Source of the DNA: Catellatospora paridis | Lineage (GTDB): Bacteria > Actinomycetota > Actinomycetes > Mycobacteriales > Micromonosporaceae | Assembly (NCBI RefSeq): GCF_009720365.1 | Contig: NZ_ML769313.1 | Span: forward strand, 62,001 to 126,000 | Reading direction: 5' to 3' | Length of the DNA: 64,000 nucleotides | Made by a program: the position numbers and the translations under genes | The notes under the pieces: generated by a model | Database searches by the model: none | The model's input: the letters and a program-made list of their open reading frames with translations, nothing else | Told to the model about the DNA's origin: nothing | Shown: piece by piece, positions 15,874-24,094 of the stretch | Layout of the letters: every line of letters starts with the position of its first letter | Numbering within the stretch: position 1 is the first letter of the stretch

Positions 15874-16848
15874 TCAGCCGAACAGTAGTTGCCCGGCGGC
15901 GAGAGTGCCGGCAACGAGCTGCGGTGCAGCGGCGAGCGCCGCCGAGGCGATCTCGCTCGAGAGGGCCTGCATGACGTGCTGGCCAAACTTGCGCAGCAGA
16001 CCGGGCTCGGGCTGGTCGGTGGCATTGTGGGTGCGAAGCTCGTCGATCGCGGTGAGGACGCGTTCGGTGCTGGCCGCCGGCATCTGCAGGGCAGGCAGCA
16101 GTGCAGTGAGGCCCTCGATCCACTCGGTGATGGCGGCTGGGTCGATGCCTGTGGTGGGCGTATTGCGGATGTTCAGGTCGCCGCCGACAGTGTTGCCGGC
16201 AAGTTGGCTGATGGTGCTGCCGTTGATGGTGGCCGCGGAGATCTGCAGGATGCTCTGGTTGCCGGTGGCCCGCTGGGAGGCTTCATACGCGGCGATGTCG
16301 CCGTCGGTCTCGGCCATGACAAGCTGTCCCTTCGGGCTGATGGTGTAGGCGACGACGAGCCGGTCGGCGCGGGTGAGGTAGCCGCCTTGTTCGAGCAGTT
16401 GCGCGGCGGCCTGTGTCTCGGGCACGGTGTAACGCTCGCCGTAGAAGATGCCTCGGTGCGTCTGGAGGAACGCGCGGAGGGTGGCGGGTCGGTTCGTGTC
16501 GAGGGCGTCGAACCAGGTCAGCATCTGAGTGCGCAGCGTGCGTCCGCGTAGCCCGCGGTTGCTGCGGCTGACCCGGGCGAGGCGGACCAGTTCGCGGCCG
16601 TCGGCGGTGAGCTGCACGTCGGTGGGCACGCCGTCGGCGTCGATGGGGCCGAAGTGGCGCAGCCAGCCATTCTCGGTGAGGTCGAGGTAGGCGCGGCGTC
16701 GCACGGCACCATCGACGTGGGGAGCTCGACTCCACGGCACGATGTCGTCGGGGCTATTCAGGTCGAAGGCGCTCTCGAGGATCTGAAAATTCCGTACAGG
16801 CATCGTCATCGGGTTGAGAAAGGGCACGTTCCTGATTGTCCGACGCAC
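15874..16848 (-). CDS. Unknown protein with winged-helix-like N-terminus and hydrophobic C-terminus
   Basis: 324 residues, not assigned to a family. Residues about 50-95 (AYLDLTENGWLRHFGP, VPTDVQLTADGRELVR) and 110-180 look like winged-helix-type modules. Residues about 200-235 contain INGSTISQLAGNTVGGDLNI, a repetitive beta-type segment of the kind often placed between sensor and effector parts of actinobacterial conflict proteins. The last 40 residues (SSEIASAALAAAPQLVAGTL) are hydrophobic. GTG 16848 has TAGCTT 6 nt upstream (leaderless type); ATG 16809 is an alternative, and the degenerate repeat at 16816-16835 lies between the two. A defence or signalling role is only a guess. Confidence 0.6.
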   Translation of the reverse strand: MRRTIRNVPFLNPMTMPVRNFQILESAFDLNSPDDIVPWSRAPHVDGAVRRRAYLDLTENGWLRHFGPIDADGVPTDVQLTADGRELVRLARVSRSNRGLRGRTLRTQMLTWFDALDTNRPATLRAFLQTHRGIFYGERYTVPETQAAAQLLEQGGYLTRADRLVVAYTISPKGQLVMAETDGDIAAYEASQRATGNQSILQISAATINGSTISQLAGNTVGGDLNIRNTPTTGIDPAAITEWIEGLTALLPALQMPAASTERVLTAIDELRTHNATDQPEPGLLRKFGQHVMQALSSEIASAALAAAPQLVAGTLAAGQLLFG

Positions 16849-16975
16849 GTAGGGAAGCTAGGTCGTTTGACACGAGCTCAGACCCCCGTTCGGGCGAACG
16901 CCCGGGTTGGCACGGACCGCTGAGCTTTCATGGTGATCACCTGACGGAAGTTCACGGCCGCGCTCGAGGTCGCCG

Positions 16976-18695
16976 TCACCTGCCGAACATTGCTTGCTCA
17001 GGCATGAGCGGCGGCGCTTTATCGATGCCCGGCAGCGAAATGTTGAAGGTCGTGCCGCGACCGGGCTCGCTGACCAGCCCGATCGTGCCGCCGTGGTCGA
17101 CGGTGATCTGCCGGGCGATGGTCAGCCCCAGCCCGCTGCCGCCGGTGGCCCGCGTCCGCGCCCGGTCGGCCCGCCAGAACCGCTGGAAGACCCGCCGCTG
17201 GTCCTCGGGCGGGATGCCGCAACCGCGATCGGTGACCTGTATCTGCACGTCATGCCCGACCCGCAGGGCCGCCAGCGTGACCGTCGTGCCCGCCGGCGCG
17301 TGTCGGACCGCGTTGGTCACCAGGTTGCCCACCGCCTGCCGCAGCCGGCCCGCGTCGGCGTGGACGAGCAGCGCCGGTTCGGCGACCACCTCGAGTTCGA
17401 CGGTGACGGCCGCGGCTGCGGGCTGGTGCGCCGCCCGGCAGCTCTCCAGCAGTTCGCGGACGTCGACCACGGCCCGGTCGTACGCGAGCGCGCCCGCCTC
17501 GGCCAGGGCCAGCGTCTGCAGGTCGTCGATGATCCGCTGCTGGAGCATGGTCTCCTCGTGCAGCGAACGGAACAGCGTCTCGTCGGCGCTGACCAGGCCG
17601 TCCTCCAGCGCCTCGAGGTAGGCGCGCACGTTGGCCAGCGGGGGTGCGCAGCTCGTGGGCGATGTCGGCGATCATGCGTCGTTGCTGCTCCTCCGCGTGC
17701 TGCAGCGAATCGGCCATGCCGTTGAACGTGACGGCGAGCTGGGCCAGCTCGTCGCCGCCCTCGACGTCCACGCGCTGGTCCAGGGAGCCTTCCCCGAAGC
17801 GGCGGGTGGCCACCGTCAGGCGCTGAATGGGGCGCAGCACGTGCCGGCTCAGCAGGAGGGAGCCGAGCGCGATGGGCACGGCGACCACGCTGAACGCCAG
17901 CATGATCGGTGTGGTGTCGATGCCGTCCTCGGAGCTGACGGCCAGCCGCAGCGGCTCGGGTCCGACGATGCCGATCCGGGTGAGGAACACCTCGCCCAGG
18001 CAGGTGCGCAGGTGCTGTGCCGGATCGGGCGCCAGGGCGCGGGGCGCGGCGGAACGGGAGCCGGGCGCGGGCTTCTCGGCGGGCGTGTCGAAGCAGCGGC
18101 CGACCTCCTCCTGGTCGCGGGTGATCGAGCGAGGCTGGCTCGCGGTGCCCGTGCGGCACTCGGTGACCAGGTCCGGCGGGGCAATGGTGTGCGTGATGAG
18201 CGGCAGCCCGTAGTGGGTGGTCACGGCCTGCGGTTGCATGCCCGCGCGGGACAGGCAGGCGGCGAACCGGATCTCCTGCCGGTACTCCTCGATCGCCTGC
18301 AGCGTGATCTCCCGTTCCTGCCCTGCGGCTCGCGGCAGGTCGAGCTGCGGCCGGGCGTCGATCGGGAAGGTCAGCTTCGTCATCGGGGTCACCGGCTGGC
18401 CGGCCAGCACTGCGGTGTCGACGACGCCGATCGCGCCGTCCTGGGTGTCGAGCCGGATGCGCCGTCCGGTCCGGCGGGCGATGCCGGCTGCCACCTCGGC
18501 CATGCCCTCCCAGGTGCCGTGGTCGCGGCCGTACCGGGTGACCTCCTCGGCGATCTGCCGCATGACCTGCTGCTGGGCGGTGGCGGATGCGGTCACCGCG
18601 TTCTCGGCGAGGGTGAACGTGAGGTAGGTGCTGGCTCCGGCGGCGAGCAGCACGACGACGGCCACCAGGGCGAACACCCTGATCCGGAAGGTCAT
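16976..18695 (-). pseudogene. Sensor histidine kinase interrupted by a +1 frameshift
   Basis: Read from ATG 18695 the protein has an N-terminal membrane helix (FALVAVVVLLAAGASTYLTF), an extracytoplasmic domain of about 200 residues with several Cys, a second helix (LAFSVVAVPIALGSLLLS), a HAMP domain and the HisKA motif MIADIAHELRTP. There the frame breaks: a run of five G (plus strand 17640-17644) where four would keep frame. After the shift the other frame continues with VRAYLEALEDGLVS, HATPase N-box LVTNAVRHAP, G1 DRGCGIP and G2 GGSGLGLTI. Removing one base gives an intact 572-residue kinase. It overlaps the response regulator by ATGA. Either a true mutation or a sequencing error. Confidence 0.85.
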
Positions 18696-19384
18696 GCGCC
18701 CGGCTGGGGCATGCGGTAGCCGCGGCCGTAGACGGTCTGGACGTAGCGTGGCTCGCCCGGATCCGGCTCGATCTTGCGACGCAGGTTGACGACGTGCACG
18801 TCGACGGTGCGTTCCAGGACGTCCTGGTCGAAGCCGAAGGCGCGGTCGATGATCTGCGATCGGGTGAAGGCGCGCCCGGGTTCGGCCGCCAGCACCTCCA
18901 GGATGCCGAACTCCTTGGCGGTCACTGCCACCGCACGCCCGCCGATCCGCACCTCGAAGCTGTCGGCGTCCACGACGAGGTCGCCGACGACGATGGGCCC
19001 TGCCGGGCCGGCCGGGACCGCGCCGGTGCGGCGCAGCAGGGCACGCACCCGTGCGACGAGCTGGCGGGGGCTGTACGGCTTGGTGATGTAGTCGTCGGCG
19101 CCCAGGTCGAGCCCGAGCAGGATGTCGTTCTCGGTGCTGCGGGCGGTGAGCAGGATGATCGGCACGGCGGACTCGCGGCGCAGGATGTGGCACACGTCCA
19201 GCCCGTCGACCTCGGGCATCATCACGTCGAGCACGACCAGGTCCGGGTTGCGGGTGCGGCACTGGTCGAGCGCGGCACGGCCGTCGGCGACCGTCAGCAC
19301 GCTGTGTCCCTCGTGCTCCAGGTACATGCGGAGCACCTGCACGAGCTTCGGGTCGTCGTCGGCGACCAGGATCCGGGCTGCCAC
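18692..19384 (-). CDS. OmpR/PhoB-family response regulator
   Basis: 230 residues. The receiver domain starts ARILVADDDPKLV, with phosphoacceptor Asp in DLVVLDVMMPEVDGLD and the conserved Lys in DYITKPYSPRQL. The C-terminal winged helix has VTAKEFGILEVLAAEPGRAFTR and ERTVDVHVVNLRRKIEPDP. It would bind direct-repeat DNA when phosphorylated by the adjacent kinase. GTG 19384 has the strong ribosome-binding site AGGAGGTGA. A pair of 7-bp direct repeats with 11-bp spacing (19536-19553) lies in the divergent promoter region shared with the peptide/ATP-grasp genes, so these may be its targets. Confidence 0.93.
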   Translation of the reverse strand: MAARILVADDDPKLVQVLRMYLEHEGHSVLTVADGRAALDQCRTRNPDLVVLDVMMPEVDGLDVCHILRRESAVPIILLTARSTENDILLGLDLGADDYITKPYSPRQLVARVRALLRRTGAVPAGPAGPIVVGDLVVDADSFEVRIGGRAVAVTAKEFGILEVLAAEPGRAFTRSQIIDRAFGFDQDVLERTVDVHVVNLRRKIEPDPGEPRYVQTVYGRGYRMPQPGA

Positions 19385-19535
19385 GTGTCACCTCCTGCGC
19401 GTCGTATTCGCTGCGCGGATTCTGCCCCGGCACCTGTGAACAACATGTTAGGAATTTAGTGGCATCGATACACCGAATGCGGTCATTGCCCATCGCTGAC
19501 TCTCTGACCTGGGCAACATCGTTCACTAATCGCCT

Positions 19536-19553
19536 CTTAATAGGGCCTTAATA
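19536..19553. promoter_or_regulatory. CTTAATA direct repeats spaced 11 bp, OmpR-type box
   Basis: CTTAATA occurs at 19536-19542 and 19547-19553, one helical turn apart, in the AT-rich region between the response regulator and the peptide gene. This geometry is typical of sites for OmpR/PhoB-family dimers. Target assignment is inferred. Confidence 0.5.
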
Positions 19554-19607
19554 AGTGGGCCAATACGTTGCGCTGCATTGTTGGCAGCAGCGGAAGAGGT
19601 GCTTTCG

Positions 19608-19691
19608 ATGAACAGGTTCGCGAACTTTGTGAACGCGTTGGCCGTCAGCCGATGCGCATGTGGCACCGCGGCCGGGCAGGTGGCGGCGTGA
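19608..19691 (+). CDS. 27-residue candidate RiPP precursor peptide
   Basis: ATG 19608 opens a 27-residue peptide beginning MNRFANFVNALAVSR and followed by Cys-Ala-Cys-Gly-Thr-Ala-Ala, ending Gln-Val-Ala-Ala. GGAAGAGG lies about 8 nt upstream, a proper ribosome-binding site. Its TGA (19689-19691) overlaps the GTG start of the ATP-grasp gene at 19688 as GTGA, which implies translational coupling. The amphipathic front half would suit a leader recognised by the enzyme and the CxCGT tail a modified core. I do not recognise a described family; the standard ATP-grasp-modified precursors (microviridin-type or the longer GRASP-target type) look different. Precursor role is inferred. Confidence 0.55.
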   Translation: MNRFANFVNALAVSRCACGTAAGQVAA

Positions 19692-20893
19692 CCGCCGTGC
19701 TGCTGGTCGGCTGGCGTCCGAAAGCCGTCGCCGCACTGCGCCGGCTCGGCGCCGAGGTCACCTGCGCCTTCCGGCCAGGTGAGGACGACGCCGCGGCGCC
19801 GGGGCAGCGGCCGCACCGGTCGGTCCGGGTCGCCGACCCGGCCGGCGTCGAGTCGGTCCTGGCCGGTCTGGCGCGCCAGGGCCTGCGGCCCGCCGACTTC
19901 GACGTCGTATGCAGCCAGCAGGAGTTCACCATGGTGACGGCCGCGGCGATCGGCGGCGACCGGTCCTGGATGCCCCTGCCCACCGCCATGAACCTGCGCG
20001 ACAAGCAGCTGCAGAAGCTCCGCATCCGGCAGGCGGGCCTGCGCGTCGCCGACTGCTGGATCGTCGACGACATCCGGGAGCTGCGGGTCCCGGCCTACCC
20101 CTGCGTGCTCAAGCCACTGGCGGGCGCGGGCGCACGCGACACGTTCGTGCTGGGCGGCCCGGCGGCCGCCGAGGACGCCCGCGAGCGCCTGCTGGACTCC
20201 CGCCGGCGCGGTCCGTGGCTGCTGGAGCGGTTCATGACCGGCCACGAGCACGCCGTCGACGGCGTCGTACGCGGCGGGCAGCTGCGGCAGCTGAGCATCT
20301 CGCGCTACCAGAGCAATCTGATCCGGATGCGCGACGGGGCGCACATGCTGTACGTGGCGCAGGACCCGGCCGAGCAGCCGGAGCTGTACCGGCAGGGCTG
20401 GGAGCTGGCCGAGGCGGCGATGCGCGCGCTCGGCCACACCGACGGCGTCTTCCACCTGGAGGCGTTCCTCAACGCGGACGGTTTCGTCTTCAGCGAATGC
20501 GGTGGCCGGATCTGCGGTGGCAAAGCCGACGTGATGGCCGAGCTGAAGTTCGGCATCGACCTGCACGACGAGTGGGCACGGGCGGTGCTGCGCCTGCCCG
20601 CCGGGCGGCAGGGGCCAGGACGCGCGGGCAGCTACGCCCACGGCTGGCTGCCGCTGCCCGCCGGGCGCCTGGTGTCCGCGCCCGGCCCCGAGCAGATCGC
20701 CGAGCGCCCCGGAGTGCGCGAGGCCCACGTGTGGCTCACCCCCGGCGACCGGGTGGTCGACCCGCGCACCTCCTCCGGGGCCGGGCTGGGCACCGTCCTG
20801 CTCGAAGGCGACACCGTCGCCGACGTCGAACGGAACTTCGCCGACCTCGTCACCTGGGTGCAGCAAACCTCGAAGGTCGACCAGGACGCGTGA
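19688..20893 (+). CDS. ATP-grasp carboxylate-amine ligase, putative peptide-modifying enzyme
   Basis: 401 residues. After a Rossmann-like N-terminal domain (AVLLVGWRPKAVAALRRLGAEV) comes the ATP-grasp: NLRDKQLQKLRIRQAG, the ATP-binding Lys in YPCVLKPLAGAGARDTFVL, WLLERFMTGHEHAVDGVV, and the Mg-binding acidic positions in GVFHLEAFLNADGFVFSECGG followed by RICGGK. Such enzymes join a carboxylate to an amine through an acyl-phosphate. It begins at GTG 19688 inside the stop of the 27-residue peptide gene, so the peptide is its likely substrate. An in-frame start at 19568 exists but would run through the peptide region. The IR at 20929-20983 closes the unit. Confidence 0.85.
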   Translation: MTAVLLVGWRPKAVAALRRLGAEVTCAFRPGEDDAAAPGQRPHRSVRVADPAGVESVLAGLARQGLRPADFDVVCSQQEFTMVTAAAIGGDRSWMPLPTAMNLRDKQLQKLRIRQAGLRVADCWIVDDIRELRVPAYPCVLKPLAGAGARDTFVLGGPAAAEDARERLLDSRRRGPWLLERFMTGHEHAVDGVVRGGQLRQLSISRYQSNLIRMRDGAHMLYVAQDPAEQPELYRQGWELAEAAMRALGHTDGVFHLEAFLNADGFVFSECGGRICGGKADVMAELKFGIDLHDEWARAVLRLPAGRQGPGRAGSYAHGWLPLPAGRLVSAPGPEQIAERPGVREAHVWLTPGDRVVDPRTSSGAGLGTVLLEGDTVADVERNFADLVTWVQQTSKVDQDA

Positions 20894-20928
20894 CACCCGA
20901 CGACACCACCCCGCGCCGAGCGTCCGGA

Positions 20929-20983
20929 CGAAGGAAGGGCACCTTCCACAACGCATTAGCGGTAAGAAGGTGCCCTTCCTTCG
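20929..20983. terminator. Bidirectional inverted repeat of the GGAAGGGCACC family
   Basis: CGAAGGAAGGGCACCTT (20929-20945) and its perfect complement (20967-20983) form a 17-bp stem with a 21-nt loop. It ends one base before the stop of the convergent MFS gene, so it can terminate both transcripts. Confidence 0.75.
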
Positions 20984-22201
20984 TCAGGCGGGGGCGCGGC
21001 GGAGGTGGCGGACCGGCCGCACGGCGAGCAGCACGGCGCAGCCGAGGACGCCGACCAGGGCGGAGACGCCCAGGACCTGGTCGGCGCCGACGAGCGCGGC
21101 GACCGGCCCGGCGAGCACCTGGCCGATGGGGATGCCCGCGACGGAGCCGGCGATCTCGTAGGCGGAGACGCGGTTGAGCACCGCGTTCGGCACCTGGGTC
21201 TGCACGCTGGTGGCCCACATGACCGACCAGAACGCCCACGCCGCGCCGCCCACGGCGTGTGCCGCCAGCAGCAGCCCGAACGGCGCGTGCACCGACACCG
21301 ACAGCGGGATCAGCGCGAAGCCGAACATCGCCTGTCCGCCCGCGGCCAGCGGCCGGGCCGGGCGCACCCGCATGGCGACCAGGCCGCCGAGCACGGTGCC
21401 GCCGCCCATCGCCGACATCGCCCAGCCGTACGCGCTCTCGCCCAGGTAGCCGGTGATCACGCCGGAGCTGAGCGGGATGTACGGCCCGAACAGCGTCACG
21501 CCGAACACCACCCAGATCAGGATCACGCTCCACATCCAGCTGCGCGACCGGAACTCGTGCCAGCCCTCGCGCAGGTCGCGGCGGATGGTGACGTCCGGGC
21601 GCGGGGCGCGGACGACCGGCGGCAGCCGCAGCGCCAGCAGGCACAGCGCGCTGACGGCGAAGGTCGCGGCGTTGATGGCGTACACCGTGCCGGGCCCGGT
21701 CAGCACCACGAGCGTCGCCGACAGCGCGGGTCCGAGCAGCTGCGCCCCGGCGTCGGCCACGCGCAGTGCCCCGTTGGCGCGCTGCACGTCGGCGGCGACG
21801 CGCGGCACCATGCTGGCGACGCCGGGCTGGAACATGGCGGCGGCCGCCCCGGCCAGCGCCGACATCGTCATCAGCAGCCACAGCGGCGAGTTGCCGGTGA
21901 TCAGCGCGACCGCGACGACGGACTGGGTGACCACGCGTACCGCGTCCGCGCCGATCATCAGGCGGCGCGCGCCGAAGCGGTCGGCGAACACCCCGCCGAA
22001 CAGGATGAGCGCGACCAGCGGGGTCATCCAAGAGGCGAGCACCAGCCCGACGCCGGAGTCGCCGTGCCCCGCCGAGCGCACCGCGAGCGCCACGGCGACG
22101 GGCAGCATGCCGTCGCCGAGCAGGGCGATGGCACGGGCAACGAAGTAGAGGCCGAAATCACGGGTCCACATGCGACCCGTACCCGATGGTGCGACTGTCA
22201 T
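20984..22201 (-). CDS. MFS transporter
   Basis: About 405 residues and twelve hydrophobic helices. FGLYFVARAIALLGDGMLPVAVALAV opens the first half, GGVFADRFGARRLMIGADAVR is the loop 2-3 signature of major facilitator exporters, and ANGALRVADAGAQLLGPALSATL lies in helix 5. It resembles enterobactin exporter/EntS-like or macrolide efflux MFS proteins. ATG 22201 (MTVAPSG) is chosen, with ATG 22210 an alternative; neither has a clear ribosome-binding site. It is divergent from the ArsR gene and convergent with the ATP-grasp gene. It could export the modified peptide or be the ArsR target, but neither is shown. Confidence 0.87.
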   Translation of the reverse strand: MTVAPSGTGRMWTRDFGLYFVARAIALLGDGMLPVAVALAVRSAGHGDSGVGLVLASWMTPLVALILFGGVFADRFGARRLMIGADAVRVVTQSVVAVALITGNSPLWLLMTMSALAGAAAAMFQPGVASMVPRVAADVQRANGALRVADAGAQLLGPALSATLVVLTGPGTVYAINAATFAVSALCLLALRLPPVVRAPRPDVTIRRDLREGWHEFRSRSWMWSVILIWVVFGVTLFGPYIPLSSGVITGYLGESAYGWAMSAMGGGTVLGGLVAMRVRPARPLAAGGQAMFGFALIPLSVSVHAPFGLLLAAHAVGGAAWAFWSVMWATSVQTQVPNAVLNRVSAYEIAGSVAGIPIGQVLAGPVAALVGADQVLGVSALVGVLGCAVLLAVRPVRHLRRAPA

Positions 22202-22300
22202 GCTGATCATGAACCAAAAACTGTTAAGACTCCTTCCCGATTTCCGGAAAACTTTGTGTACGACTTGACAGGCATATAACCGGGCAGGCATGTTAAGAGC

Positions 22301-22612
22301 GTGGCGGTGGTCGGAGCGTTCGCGGTGCTCGGCGAGGCGAACCGGCTGCGCATCCTGGAGCACCTGCGTGGCGCCGAGTGCAGCGTCGGCGAGCTGGTGG
22401 ACCGGCTCGGCATGAGCCAGCCCGCCGTCTCCAAGCACCTGCGGGTGCTGCGCGAGGCGGGCTTCGTGTCCAGCCGCATCGCCGCCCAGCAGCGGATCTA
22501 CCGCATCGAACCGGAGCCGTTCGCCGAGCTGGAGCACTGGCTGGCGCAGTATCGCCGCCTGTGGGACCGCCACCTCGACGCGCTGGAACGGCATCTCGAC
22601 AACCAGGAGTGA
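22301..22612 (+). CDS. ArsR-family transcriptional regulator
   Basis: 103 residues, a minimal winged helix: FAVLGEANRLRILEHLR, then SVGELVDRLGMSQPAVSKHLRVLREAGFV with the recognition helix QPAVSKHLRVL, and the wing region RIAAQQRIYRIEPEPF. No Cys metal-binding motif, so probably not a metal sensor. TTGACA at 22265-22270 supplies a -35 box. TGTTAAGA repeats at 22222-22229 and 22291-22298, and CAGGCAT at 22269-22275 and 22285-22291, are candidate operators. The next gene, 5 nt downstream, is an AHSA1-type protein, a pairing very common in actinobacteria. The divergent MFS gene may be co-regulated. Confidence 0.9.
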   Translation: MAVVGAFAVLGEANRLRILEHLRGAECSVGELVDRLGMSQPAVSKHLRVLREAGFVSSRIAAQQRIYRIEPEPFAELEHWLAQYRRLWDRHLDALERHLDNQE

Positions 22613-22617
22613 CGACC

Positions 22618-23157
22618 ATGAACACCATCGACCCCGGCCCGATCTGGCCGGTCGAGTGCCACCCGTCCGGCGAGCGCTGGACCCTGGTGCTGCAGCGCGA
22701 CCTGGCGCACCCGCCCGCGAAGGTGTGGGCCGCGCTCACCGAACCCGGCCGGCTCGCGCAGTGGGCGCCGTTTCTGGCCGACCGCGACCTGGGACGCACC
22801 GGCGCGGCGACCCTGACGATGATCGACGGCGAGCATGCCGAGGACCTGTCCGCCACCGTGCAGCGCGCCGAGCCGCCGCACCTGCTCGTCTACACGTGGG
22901 GCGAGGACCTGCTGCGCTGGGAGCTGGCGGGCACGGCCGCCGGGACGCGGCTGACCCTGCGGCACACCATGGCCGACCGCACCTGGGTGCCGAAGGTCGC
23001 GGCGGGCTGGCACCTGTGCCTGGTGGTCGCCGGGCGGCTGCTCGACGGCGACCCGGTGCCCCCGATCCGGGGCAGCGAGGCGAAGAACCACGGCTGGGCC
23101 GAACTCGACGAGGCGTACAGCCGTGAACTGGGCATCCTGGGCACCGAGACGCCATAG
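22618..23157 (+). CDS. AHSA1/SRPBCC domain protein
   Basis: 179 residues from ATG 22618, with AGGAG before it. LVLQRDLAHPPAKVWAALTEPGRLAQWAPF is the classical AHSA1 start, ATLTMIDGEHAEDLSATV and HLLVYTWGEDLLRWELAG are middle strands, and TRLTLRHTMADRT precedes the C-terminal helix. It forms an operon with the preceding ArsR gene. Function is unknown; related pairs are thought to bind small hydrophobic molecules or to act as ligand-sensing partners. Confidence 0.87.
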   Translation: MNTIDPGPIWPVECHPSGERWTLVLQRDLAHPPAKVWAALTEPGRLAQWAPFLADRDLGRTGAATLTMIDGEHAEDLSATVQRAEPPHLLVYTWGEDLLRWELAGTAAGTRLTLRHTMADRTWVPKVAAGWHLCLVVAGRLLDGDPVPPIRGSEAKNHGWAELDEAYSRELGILGTETP

Positions 23158-23266
23158 CGGCGGGCGGGGTGTTCCCCGCCGCGGTGGAAACGGATACGCT
23201 GCTGCGCTGCGAGGCCGGTCGAGGCCGGCCGGGATGGCATTGTGCGAGCAGGAGTGTTGAGCGGCG

Positions 23267-24094
23267 ATGAGCGTAGACAACGGTTACCTGAAGGTCATGT
23301 CATGGAACCTGTGGCTGGCGGGCCGCTTCGTCAACGAGGCCCGGCCCAAGCAGCTCGCGTTCCTGCGCGAGCAGGCCCCCGACGTGGTCGGTCTGCAGGA
23401 GACGCTCGGCGAGGCGGCCCGTGAGCTGGCCGAAGACCTCGGCTGGCACCACCACCAGGGCGGCAGCTGCGGCATCATCTCGCCCCACCCGATCACCCAG
23501 CGGTACGGCGACGAGTCCCTGCGTGGCGTCGGCGCGCGGATCCAGCTCCCCACCGGCCGCGAGCTGGTGGTGTGGAGCGCGCACCTGAACTACGAGCCGT
23601 ACGGGCCCTACGACTTCCACCTGTCCGGCATGACCGTGCCGCAGGTGCTGGCCCGCGAGGAGGAGGCGGGCCGCCCGCGGCAGATCGCCGACGTCATCGA
23701 CGCGATGCGCCCGGCGCTGGCCGAGCGCGGCCTGCCGGTCCTGCTCACCGGCGACTTCAACGTGCCCTCGCACCTGGACTGGCCGAACCTGCCGTGGCAG
23801 GTCAGCATCGCGGTCGAGCGGGCCGGGCTGCGCGACTCCTACCGGGCGGTGCACCCCGACGCGGCGGCCAAGCCGGGCCACACCTGGTCGCCGCTGAACC
23901 ACTGGCACGAGCAGCAGGAAGGGGTGCTCGAACCGCAGGACCGCATCGACTTCGTGCACTACGCCGGGCCCCTGCGGCCGGTGGCGTCCGACACCCTCGG
24001 CGTGGGCGAACCGCGCCCGATGCCGCACCATGCCGACAATGAGTGGACCTCGGACCACTGGGCGGTGCTGAGCACGTTCGTCATGGAGGCGTGA
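23267..24094 (+). CDS. Endonuclease/exonuclease/phosphatase family hydrolase
   Basis: 275 residues. The catalytic motifs are present: MSWNLWLAG, APDVVGLQE with the metal-binding Glu, WSAHLNYEP, LLTGDFNVPSHLDW, and the terminal TSDHWAVLSTF with its catalytic His. It is a DNase I/IMP-fold metal-dependent phosphodiesterase or phosphatase. Its stop overlaps the HAD start by one base (TGATG at 24092-24096), so EEP, HAD and PfkB genes form one translationally coupled operon. No signal peptide, so it is cytoplasmic. Substrate unknown, possibly a sugar- or lipid-phosphodiester in view of the neighbours. Confidence 0.88.
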   Translation: MSVDNGYLKVMSWNLWLAGRFVNEARPKQLAFLREQAPDVVGLQETLGEAARELAEDLGWHHHQGGSCGIISPHPITQRYGDESLRGVGARIQLPTGRELVVWSAHLNYEPYGPYDFHLSGMTVPQVLAREEEAGRPRQIADVIDAMRPALAERGLPVLLTGDFNVPSHLDWPNLPWQVSIAVERAGLRDSYRAVHPDAAAKPGHTWSPLNHWHEQQEGVLEPQDRIDFVHYAGPLRPVASDTLGVGEPRPMPHHADNEWTSDHWAVLSTFVMEA

